Part shown: piece after piece, positions 53,962 to 61,278 of the stretch | Numbering within the stretch: position 1 is the stretch's first letter | How the letters are laid out: each line of letters begins with the position of its first letter | Source of the DNA: an uncultured Flavobacteriales bacterium | GTDB taxonomy: Bacteria > Bacteroidota > Bacteroidia > Flavobacteriales_D > Sanyastnellaceae | Reading direction: 5' to 3' | Length of the DNA stretch: 64,000 bases | Assembly: GCA_937974555.1 (NCBI GenBank) | Contig: CALJKR010000064.1 | Coordinates: 12,195 to 76,194, forward strand | The notes under the pieces: generated by a model | The model's database searches: none | The model's input: the letters and a program-made list of their open reading frames with translations, nothing else | Told to the model about the DNA's origin: nothing | Position numbers and translations under genes: made by a program

Positions 53962-56316
53962 TTAAAACAAAATGCTTGATGTCAGTTTGATGACCCAGTT
54001 GTTCTTTTCTGTGGGATCTTGGTATGGACCGAAGCGGTAGTAGGTGCTGAATCCGAGTCGGTTTAAATTTTCCGAATACAGGTCTAAAACGTGAAATCCT
54101 GCTTCGTAATACCCCATTGGATAGTCTCGGATGTCGGCATTGGGTGTCACATCTTGGTTACCCAATTTTCCCCATCCCGCATTGACGCTGTAGGCCAAAC
54201 GGGGTTTAGATTTTTCTCTGCGGTACAACGGATTTTTCCATTCATACAAGGCAAATATTTGCGCGTATTCTCTGGCATAACGGGTGTTGTTGTACATGGT
54301 TTGAAAAGTGGTGGGAACGGTAATTTTAATGCTGCGATGACTCAAGCTTCCCCTGGCGGAATTCATTTCAGTCCATGGAACTACTCCCCAGGTTTTTCCC
54401 ATCTCAAAATTTAAGCGGACATCGCCGGCGTAAGCGGTGTGAAAAGTTTTGTCGATCAAAAGCTGATATCGCGTGAACGGATAATAAGATTCACTGTGAC
54501 AGCTTCCCTGTGTTTTGGCCAATCGAAATACAGGCCAATAACCACCCAAAATTTTCTCTTTATTTAAAATCCGTTGCCGTTTTTCTCCGGGTGCCCAACG
54601 CAAGGTGGTGCGGATTTCTCGCAAGGCATAGTGGCCGCTGAAATCCTGGCCATCGCTGAGCTGCTGGTATTCGAAGTAGCTACGTTTATCATAATCATGC
54701 AAGTCCATCATGATGCGCAAGGTGTTCATGAATGGCATTTCAATGTGCCCCATCCATCCTTGGTAATGATCCATTTTATTGACAAAAAAGGCATACGTTG
54801 AGGCAGCAAAATTTGCACGGTAGGCCGGCAATAGATGTTGACCACTCTCCACGACATCGGACACGTAAGCGGCACTCCATTGCAATTTCAAATCTTGTGA
54901 ATGCCAATGGACTACCGCACTGTATTTGTGTCCTTGGTCTTTGAATCCGTAAGCATAATATCCCCCCAAGGACCATTGAGAATGGAAATCGCGGTTGGTC
55001 ATTCCACCCAGCCCCATTCGGTATCCTTCAAATCCGTTGTAACGAATGAATTTATCCATTTCCCAACTGAATTTTTTGTGTTTGATTTTTCCCTCGGTAA
55101 GCTCTTGGAAAAAATCAACTTTGCTAAATAGTTGCTCAGAAACGGAAAGGCTATCGATGGTGTAGTAGGTCATTGAATCTCTTTTGGAGAGTGCTATGGG
55201 GCGATGTAAGTTCCAATCTTCGGCACTGGCCTTGGCGGCATCCAATGGGTAATCCAATGCAATAGCGTCAAAGTCATGATTGGATTTTTCCAAGATTTGC
55301 AATTTTGAAATGTGGGTTTTTAATTCCATGGCCAAGGGCACTTTTCCTTTCTCTCCATTGATAATGTATGTGACAAAGGCATTGATGTCAATGGGGAATT
55401 TGTATCCTTGAATTTCTTGAAACTCTTGTTGAATTTTAATGAAGAAATTTTCTTCATGCACTGATGGCTCTGCACTGAATCGAACCAGCGCATACAGTGG
55501 ACTTTGAATGTGCATCACTCCCATCATGCCGTGATCAGCAAACCTCGGAAGGGATTGGAAGGAAATAACAAAGGTCGAGTCCAAACCCTTGATAAGGGTA
55601 TCCTGCATTTTGTATTGATATCGATCCAAACTTCTAGGCCCCAATGGAGAAAGGTAAATGTTCTCTAAAATTTCAAAGTCCGCTTCGTAGGCATTGAAGC
55701 TTTGGAATGCAGAACCCAAAATGGTGAATTCAGGCAATGGTATACCGCTGACCTTGTTGAGTAAAATCTTTTCAAATTTTTGATCTACAGGAGCGTGGTG
55801 ATATTCTGAAACGCATTCAGATAGGAAGAGATCATTTACGGCTTCAACCGAATCAATGGAGGGATTAATTCCTTTCTCAAAGGTCACCACCATCTTGCTG
55901 TATTGTTCGTATTGAAAGGGCTTAATGGCTTGAATATTATTTTGATTTGCATTTTTTATTGCCATTCGCATCACCCGATAAGCGGGATCTTCTGTGGGTG
56001 TGATTTTTAAAACTTTCAATTGATCGTCTTGGTTGGTCATCGTGACAATCCATGGATTTTCACCACTCCAGCAGGCCTTGGTTTTTTCAAAACCCAATTG
56101 CGAAAATTCAAGACAATCTCCGGTCTTCAATTTCAATTCCAATTCGCCATTGATGTCGGAATATCCACCTTGGCTGCTGTTGATTAGCTTGGCTTGCGCA
56201 AAACCGATGGGGCTGTTGTATTGGGCATCTCTTATTTGAATTTGGATGTACTGCTGAGCCATGGAGAGCCAAGGCAATAGCAATAAAAGAAGCGAAAGGT
56301 GGATTTGCTTTTTCAT
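53962..56316 (-). CDS. DUF5686 outer-membrane protein with carboxypeptidase-like domain
   Basis: A 784-aa protein. Signal peptide to about residue 20. A carboxypeptidase-regulatory-like beta domain (about 21-95: IQIRDAQYNSPIGFAQAKL, GGYSDINGELELKLKTGD). Then the DUF5686 region (AYRVMRMAIKNANQNN, PFQYEQYSKM, FRFADHG-type segment), and a C-terminal half of aromatic beta strands (about 420-784) ending YYRFGPYQDPTEKNNWVIKLTSSILF, which looks like a barrel. Common in Bacteroidota. Function unknown. Confidence 0.85.
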   Translation of the reverse strand: MKKQIHLSLLLLLLPWLSMAQQYIQIQIRDAQYNSPIGFAQAKLINSSQGGYSDINGELELKLKTGDCLEFSQLGFEKTKACWSGENPWIVTMTNQDDQLKVLKITPTEDPAYRVMRMAIKNANQNNIQAIKPFQYEQYSKMVVTFEKGINPSIDSVEAVNDLFLSECVSEYHHAPVDQKFEKILLNKVSGIPLPEFTILGSAFQSFNAYEADFEILENIYLSPLGPRSLDRYQYKMQDTLIKGLDSTFVISFQSLPRFADHGMMGVMHIQSPLYALVRFSAEPSVHEENFFIKIQQEFQEIQGYKFPIDINAFVTYIINGEKGKVPLAMELKTHISKLQILEKSNHDFDAIALDYPLDAAKASAEDWNLHRPIALSKRDSMTYYTIDSLSVSEQLFSKVDFFQELTEGKIKHKKFSWEMDKFIRYNGFEGYRMGLGGMTNRDFHSQWSLGGYYAYGFKDQGHKYSAVVHWHSQDLKLQWSAAYVSDVVESGQHLLPAYRANFAASTYAFFVNKMDHYQGWMGHIEMPFMNTLRIMMDLHDYDKRSYFEYQQLSDGQDFSGHYALREIRTTLRWAPGEKRQRILNKEKILGGYWPVFRLAKTQGSCHSESYYPFTRYQLLIDKTFHTAYAGDVRLNFEMGKTWGVVPWTEMNSARGSLSHRSIKITVPTTFQTMYNNTRYAREYAQIFALYEWKNPLYRREKSKPRLAYSVNAGWGKLGNQDVTPNADIRDYPMGYYEAGFHVLDLYSENLNRLGFSTYYRFGPYQDPTEKNNWVIKLTSSILF

Positions 56317-56393
56317 ATTTGAGTGGAAAGATACTGAACATTTTTTTGTTTAAAATGCCATCGCGAAGCTGAATAAATTTTGTTGTGCTGGCG

Positions 56394-56401
56394 TAGTTTC
56401 G
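56394..56401 (+). promoter_or_regulatory. Leaderless-type -7 box of Trp-rich gene
   Basis: TAGTTTCG-TTTC-ATG, the same octamer as upstream of the XRE-like gene at 27334. Confidence 0.6.
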
Positions 56402-56405
56402 TTTC

Positions 56406-57671
56406 ATGAAGAGATCATGGGTTCTGCGCTTATTATTTGTGTTGTCGATAGCTGGATTGTTGTTTTTCTTTTGGTATTCATTTCGACAATACCAAATGTC
56501 TACATCCGATCCATTGACGCAAGTAGATCCAAGAGCGGATTGGATGTTGGTGATTCATGATTGGTCGCAAGTGGACGAGTGGATGAAGCAAGATTCTCTT
56601 TCAGATGTTGGTCGCAAAGTGAAGGCAGATTTGGAACAATGGAAGACTTGGTATGCGGAGTATCCGGAGATTCAGCGTTGGCTCAAAGAGCAACCCACTT
56701 ATTTGTTTTTTGCAAGTTCCCTTTCCAACGCGGTGATATGGTCTTGGGGCTTGCCGGACAAATGGAATGATGAAGATTTAACCCAATTGCAGTCCTATAT
56801 CCCGCATTTGCAGTTGAAGAATGATGTTTTGTATTGGTCGATGGATGAAGCGGCTTTGGATCAATGGGATGGGAATTCTCAAGGTGAAAATCCATTTTGG
56901 ATACAAGGCCGAAATTTAATGGATCAGTCTCTTCCTGTTTCATGGATGGCCAAGCAGGATCAAGGTTGGATTTGTTTGGATTTTGATCGTTACCAGTGGG
57001 TAGGTTTGATGTCTGCGGATTTACAAAAAGATTGGAAGGGTGAATGGCCAGTGGATACTACCCAAGGAAATTGGTCCGGTGCCCGGGCTTTACATGCTTG
57101 GTCTTCTCAAGTGCCGGAGTGGAAGTTGGATTCCGCTACCCGGGCGCAGTATAAGGTTTTTTCTATGGATACTTTGTGTGATTGCGATACATGGGAATCC
57201 TGGACCACATGGCAAACCAATTTGTGGACTTGGATGCAATATGATTCGGGATGGGTTGCGGTTCAAAAGACTGCTGTTCGTCCATGGAAATGGTTGTCTC
57301 CTTTGCTTCGCGATACTACCCAGCGCATCAAGCGATTCAAGGATCCTCAATTGCTGCCGCCTTTGACTCCGGTGCCCGGGCCAAAGGGTTGGAGATTGGC
57401 AGCGGATTGGTCAGGTGGTATTTTGTTGGCCACTGATTCTTCTGCTTTGCTGGCCTATACGCAGGATACAACTTCATTGTCTACTTTGCGCTTTCCAGTT
57501 GCCGCAAGTAGAAGGGTGTATCGGGAAATTTGGGCCGAAGGAAAATGGAACAATCCCTATTCCCCAGTGCGACAGAAACAATGGATTATGGGACGTGCAA
57601 AGGGCGAGATGAATATATTTCTTTCGGACAATCCCAATCAATGGATTGTTCAGCTCCGAGCTATAAAATGA
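56406..57671 (+). CDS. Tryptophan-rich membrane-anchored protein of unknown function
   Basis: A 421-aa protein with one N-terminal TM helix (about 8-25, LRLLFVLSIAGLLFFFWYSF) and a large presumably periplasmic part. I count 36 Trp (8.6 percent), spread over the whole chain in short W-x2-10-W spacings (for example DTWESWTTWQTNLWTWM), plus many Gln and Asp. Only two other landmarks are seen: CDC near residue 260, and a GGILLATDSSALLAY segment. No family recognised. Its 3' end overlaps dnaG by 11 nt on the opposite strand. Confidence 0.75.
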   Translation: MKRSWVLRLLFVLSIAGLLFFFWYSFRQYQMSTSDPLTQVDPRADWMLVIHDWSQVDEWMKQDSLSDVGRKVKADLEQWKTWYAEYPEIQRWLKEQPTYLFFASSLSNAVIWSWGLPDKWNDEDLTQLQSYIPHLQLKNDVLYWSMDEAALDQWDGNSQGENPFWIQGRNLMDQSLPVSWMAKQDQGWICLDFDRYQWVGLMSADLQKDWKGEWPVDTTQGNWSGARALHAWSSQVPEWKLDSATRAQYKVFSMDTLCDCDTWESWTTWQTNLWTWMQYDSGWVAVQKTAVRPWKWLSPLLRDTTQRIKRFKDPQLLPPLTPVPGPKGWRLAADWSGGILLATDSSALLAYTQDTTSLSTLRFPVAASRRVYREIWAEGKWNNPYSPVRQKQWIMGRAKGEMNIFLSDNPNQWIVQLRAIK

Positions 57672-59652
57672 CGGTTCCGAAATATTGCGCCAGCTGCATT
57701 TTTATTTTCTCCAATTGGGCTTTGTCTTGCATCAAAGCAAAAATTTTCTCTTCTTCTTCTGGCGCAAGAGATTCAATGTTTTGCGTTGTTTCATGAAGCA
57801 ATTTTTTCACCTTAACCAATTTCAAACGGTGAATCACGTCCAAACAAGCTTTCTTTAAAAAGGTCTCTTCAGAAGCGGTGTATATCTGATAGCTGTCCTC
57901 CCATCGTTTGCTTAATTCATGGGGCGATGCAATAAGATCAGTGGTGGATTGACTTACGGCACGGTCTTCATGAAAAGTAAAATGCTTCAGTTCTGGGTAT
58001 ACCAAATCATCCAAAAACTGAACATAATCAAAATAGATTTTACGCAAAGTTTCATCTTCCAATTGCAATTGATCTTTCTCCAATGAGGTTACAATCAATT
58101 CCGCAACGGATCCTGTATACTGTTCAATATTTCCATCTTCTTGATCCACGCTCAATTCAATGCTGTAGTCCCCATAAGTAAGTAGGAGACGGAGAATTTC
58201 TTTTTCGATATGAAGGGTGGGGAAGGGTTCCTGAACAACCACGGGGTCTTCTCCTGCTTCTGGCAGGGGCTGTTCTTGGGGAAAGTCTTGTCTTTCAGCC
58301 GGTGTAAACTTTTGCTTTTTTAAGCTTTGATTCAACTGATGAATCAAGCTTTCTTGACTGACATTTAAAAGGTGGCTACATTCCTGAAGATAAACTTCGC
58401 GCTGAATGACATCGGGAATAATCGCGATGGTTTGGACAATATCCTTGATGAGCTCCGCCCTTTTCAAGGGGTCCTTTCCTGCTTCCTCGAGAAGGAGTTG
58501 GGTTTTAAAACGAACAAAATCTACCGCTTGGGTTTTTAAGAAATGCTCAATGGTCCCTTGGTCATTTTTTCGGGCGTAGCTGTCGGGATCATCACCATCG
58601 GGAAACAATACCACACGAACATTCATGCCTTGCTTCAATATCATTTCGATACTGCGCAAGCTGGCTTTGATCCCCGCTGCATCACCATCAAAAAGAACAG
58701 TGATGTTTTTGGTATAGCGAGTGATTTTTTTGATGTGACCCTCCGTTAGGCTGGTTCCGCAACTGGCCACCACATTGGTAATTCCCGCTTGGTAGAGAGA
58801 AATAACATCGGTATAACCTTCCACCAGATAACACACATCCTCTTTGATGATGGTGTTCTTGGCCAAATGGAGTCCATATAGAACATCGCTTTTGTGAAAG
58901 AGTTCACTCTCAGGACTGTTGATGTACTTGGCCCCTTTTAGATCCGCTTGCAGCGTTCTGCCAGCAAATGCAATCACTTTTCCGGACTCACTGTGAATGG
59001 TGAACATCACGCGATCCCGAAAAGCATCGTAGATGCGACCTTCTTTTTTCTCGGCCTCCGGGTCTGTGTTTTCCTCAACCTCTTTTTGCTTGAGCAATCC
59101 CGCTTTGACCAATAGCGCCAAGTTGTGTCCTGCTTCTTCTGCGGCTTTTTTAAGATGATCCCAACCAGCAGGGGCATAGCCCAATTGCCATGTTTTTAGG
59201 GTGTCAGGTCTGAAGCCTCTTTCTTGGAAATAACTGAGACCAATGGCCTGTCCTGATTCTGTTTCATGCAATTGTTCTTGAAACCAGTTGTTGGCAAATT
59301 CTACAACACGAGAAAGTTGTTCGCGTTCTGTTTTTTCTTGCTTTTGAGCATCACTTTCTTCTTCTTCCTCAATCGGAATCTGATAGCGTTGTGCCAACCA
59401 GCGCAGGGCTTCTGGATAAGTGAGCTTTTGATGTTGCATCAAAAAATCAATCACGTTTCCGCCCTTTCCTGAACTAAAATCTTTGTAGATCCCTTTGCTG
59501 GGAACCACATAAAAGCTGGGGGTGCGCTCACTGCTGAAAGGCGATAAACCTTTGTAGCTCTTTCCGGATTTCTTTAACGCCACAAATTCTCCAACGACAT
59601 CTTCGATGATGGCCGCTTGGTAGATGAGGTCGATGGTGTTTCTTGAAATCAT
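57661..59652 (-). CDS. dnaG: DNA primase DnaG without zinc ligands
   Basis: A 663-aa primase. N-terminal CHC2-type domain (1-100), TOPRIM core (DVCYLVEGYTDVISLYQAGI, VASCGTSLTEGHIKKI, TVLFDGDAAGIKASLR, FPDGDDPDSYARKN) and C-terminal helicase-binding part. In the zinc-ribbon region YKGLSPFSSERTPSF...YKDFSSGKGGN, the four usual ligands (C, H, C, C) are replaced by S37, S40, D58 and S61. Start at ATG 59652 (MISRNTIDLIYQ). The longer frame adds non-primase residues. TATCTTTA lies 7 nt upstream. Confidence 0.95.
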   Translation of the reverse strand: MISRNTIDLIYQAAIIEDVVGEFVALKKSGKSYKGLSPFSSERTPSFYVVPSKGIYKDFSSGKGGNVIDFLMQHQKLTYPEALRWLAQRYQIPIEEEEESDAQKQEKTEREQLSRVVEFANNWFQEQLHETESGQAIGLSYFQERGFRPDTLKTWQLGYAPAGWDHLKKAAEEAGHNLALLVKAGLLKQKEVEENTDPEAEKKEGRIYDAFRDRVMFTIHSESGKVIAFAGRTLQADLKGAKYINSPESELFHKSDVLYGLHLAKNTIIKEDVCYLVEGYTDVISLYQAGITNVVASCGTSLTEGHIKKITRYTKNITVLFDGDAAGIKASLRSIEMILKQGMNVRVVLFPDGDDPDSYARKNDQGTIEHFLKTQAVDFVRFKTQLLLEEAGKDPLKRAELIKDIVQTIAIIPDVIQREVYLQECSHLLNVSQESLIHQLNQSLKKQKFTPAERQDFPQEQPLPEAGEDPVVVQEPFPTLHIEKEILRLLLTYGDYSIELSVDQEDGNIEQYTGSVAELIVTSLEKDQLQLEDETLRKIYFDYVQFLDDLVYPELKHFTFHEDRAVSQSTTDLIASPHELSKRWEDSYQIYTASEETFLKKACLDVIHRLKLVKVKKLLHETTQNIESLAPEEEEKIFALMQDKAQLEKIKMQLAQYFGTVIL

Positions 59653-59748
59653 GGGTGGATAAAGATAATAAAGGGAGGGATAGGATTCAGTAGAAATACG
59701 GAAGTCGGGCCGCAAAATAGGGTGCAATTTTGGAGAAACGATAGTCAC

Positions 59749-60096
59749 ATGAAATCACTCGCCTTACTCCTCGTGGGGATTTGCACTTCCTTATTGGGAT
59801 ATTCACAGTCAGAAAAATCTTTGAACACTGTTTTTCGTCCCAATGGTGATTGCGTCATTTATCCCAACCCCACTCCTGTGGGACACGATGCTTACATTCA
59901 GGCGGATTGGAGTGTTGACGAGTGGGTGACATTTTGGATTGTCAATAGCAAAGGCGAAGCGGAACAAGGTTATGGACAGGCCCAAGAGGGTGGTCGTATC
60001 CGTGTTCGTGGTCAACAACGTCCTGCGGGCATTTACACCATCCGATGGAAAAACGCCAATGGCATGTGGAGACAGGTGAAATGGGTTATAGGGTAA
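59749..60096 (+). CDS. Mini secreted protein: signal peptide plus T9SS-type domain
   Basis: A 115-aa protein. Signal peptide MKSLALLLVGICTSLLGYSQ, then about 20 residues, then NGDCVIYPNPTPVGHDAYIQ, FWIVNSKGEAEQG and RPAGIYTIRWKNANG, which is the type A Por-secretion tail fold with its YPNP opening and G-I-Y-T closing strands. There is no cargo domain. The stop codon TAA is inside the first octamer of the adjacent repeat array. Divergent from dnaG with about 96 nt between the starts. Confidence 0.75.
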   Translation: MKSLALLLVGICTSLLGYSQSEKSLNTVFRPNGDCVIYPNPTPVGHDAYIQADWSVDEWVTFWIVNSKGEAEQGYGQAQEGGRIRVRGQQRPAGIYTIRWKNANGMWRQVKWVIG

Positions 60097-60234
60097 ATCG
60101 GTGAATCGGTGGATCAGTGAATCAGTAAATCGGTGGATTAGTAAATCGGTGGATCGGTGGATTGGTGGATTAGTAAATCGGTGGATTAGTAAATCGGTAG
60201 ATCGGTGGATTGGTTAATCGGAATATCGGTGGAT
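60091..60234 (+). repeat. Left octamer array (18 units, consensus YRGTRRAT)
   Basis: Eighteen head-to-tail 8-bp units without spacers. The commonest unit is CGGTGGAT (7 copies); TAGTAAAT occurs 3 times, and CGGTGAAT, CAGTGAAT, CAGTAAAT, CGGTAGAT, TGGTGGAT and TGGTTAAT once each. One decayed unit, CGGAATAT, is the 17th. The first unit GGGTAAAT contains the TAA of the gene at 59749. The phase is kept for 144 bp. Confidence 0.95.
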
Positions 60235-60239
60235 GGGGG

Positions 60240-60418
60240 TCAGTTTACGACATTGCGAAATGCAGAAATTCTTCTGGACAATATGCCTATTTCGTCTATG
60301 AGCGTTGCGACATTGAATGGTTGATCATTGAGTTCCTGAATGATACTCAGTATGGCTCTGGTTTCCATGCAAACTCCTTCCATATTTCCAATTTCTCGTA
60401 ACTATTTGTCTCGCTCAT
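60240..60418 (-). pseudogene. Remnant of a four-helix-bundle (S23/IVP-like) protein gene
   Basis: On the minus strand ATG 60418 opens MSETNSYEKLEIWKEF, the typical N-terminus of S23/23S-rRNA-intervening-sequence-type four-helix-bundle proteins (YEKLEVWK). A stop follows after 23 codons. In another frame the tail METRAILSIIQELN...LIDEIGILSRRISAFRN matches the C-terminal helix region of the same family, ending at TGA 60242-60240. About 50-60 middle residues (helices 2-3) are missing, so it is a deletion/frameshift remnant. TTTG-CAAT-ATG precedes the start. Confidence 0.65.
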
Positions 60419-60496
60419 ATTGCAAAACACAAGCAAAAACAGATGTATTGAAGCATATAAAATATAGGAATAGCCTATAATTTATACCACCCCCTG

Positions 60497-60615
60497 ATTT
60501 ACCGATCTACCGATCTACCAATCCACCGATCTACTGATCTACTGATCTACCGATCTACCAATCCACCGATCTACTGATCTACCGATCTACCGATCTACCG
60601 ATCCACCATTTACCC
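60497..60615 (-). repeat. Right octamer array (about 15 units, same consensus on the minus strand)
   Basis: Fourteen contiguous plus-strand units (ATCTACCG 5 copies, ATCTACTG 3, ATCTACCA 2, ATCCACCG 2, ATTTACCG and ATCCACCA once each), i.e. the reverse complement of the left consensus. A last unit ATTTACCC (60608-60615) shares one base and contains the stop codon (TTA, 60610-60612) of the response-regulator gene. Read on the minus strand the outermost unit is GGGTAAAT, identical to the outermost left unit. Confidence 0.95.
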
Positions 60616-61278
60616 TTCCAACTCAATCCACCCTTCCTTGAAGGCCCAGAGTACCGCGCCGATCATATTCTTGGCGGGGGTTTTTTCGATGATGTTCCGT
60701 CGATGGGTTTCTACCGTGCGAACGTCAATGCTCATCTTGTCTCCAATTTCGGCGCTCTTTAGGCCTTGACTCACCCACTTCAATATTTCGGTTTCTCGTT
60801 GTGTAAAAAATTGATCGTGGATGGCAGTTGTTGTGGTGTTTTTTTCTTTTTTAGCGGGTTTCCATTTCTTGGCTTCTTGGATGATATGCCGTATGCTGTG
60901 GTTGAAGAAAAAGGAGGTGTAATCCAAGGATTGGATGGCCTGAGCCAATTCCTCAGGTGCAGCTTCTTTGGAAAAATAACCATGCGCTCCACGTTGCATC
61001 ATTTGATAAATGACATCGACATCTTTGAGAAAAGATACGATCAATATTTTTATTCCGGGATAGGTTCTGGTCAACCATTCACAGGTTTCAATACCATCCA
61101 TCTCAGGCATCTGAATGTCCAACAATACCACGTCAATTTCATGCTTGGGCAAGAAGAGTTGCAACTCCTTTCCATTTTCACATTCCAATGCCACATGTAA
61201 TTTCTCGTTGTTATTGAGCCATGCGGCCAATGAGGTGCGGAACAAATTGTGGTCGTCTACCAAAGCAATGTTGATCAT
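60610..61278 (-). CDS. NarL/LuxR-type response regulator
   Basis: A 222-aa regulator. Receiver domain: acidic pair D8-D9, phosphoacceptor D54 in VVLLDIQMPEMDG, S82 and K104 in YFSKEA. C-terminal LuxR HTH (about 155-222): FTQRETEILKWVSQGLKSAEIGDKM and DVRTVETHRRNIIEKTPAKN. Overlaps the kinase gene by 4 nt, so it is its cognate regulator. Targets unknown. Its stop lies in the outermost octamer of the right array. Confidence 0.95.
   Translation of the reverse strand: MINIALVDDHNLFRTSLAAWLNNNEKLHVALECENGKELQLFLPKHEIDVVLLDIQMPEMDGIETCEWLTRTYPGIKILIVSFLKDVDVIYQMMQRGAHGYFSKEAAPEELAQAIQSLDYTSFFFNHSIRHIIQEAKKWKPAKKEKNTTTTAIHDQFFTQRETEILKWVSQGLKSAEIGDKMSIDVRTVETHRRNIIEKTPAKNMIGAVLWAFKEGWIELEG

Larger units (their letters stand above)
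60091..60615. other. Composite element: inverted octamer arrays flanking a decayed four-helix-bundle gene
   Basis: A 525-bp intergenic unit between convergent genes. Left array (18 octamers), core of 262 bp bounded by GGGGGT (60235) and ACCCCC (60489), right array (about 15 octamers) in the opposite orientation. The core holds a frameshifted, internally deleted gene on the minus strand and a small palindrome (TATAGGAATAGCCTATA, 60463-60479). A transcript across it could fold the arrays into a long imperfect stem. The only accessory-looking sequence in the window. Confidence 0.75.

Noticed and set aside
60210..60401. 63-codon plus-strand frame in the element core
   Set aside because: It is antisense to the S23-like remnant, starts within the repeat array and resembles nothing.
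60091..60615. CRISPR array
   Set aside because: Units are 8 bp, contiguous and without spacers, and no cas genes are near.
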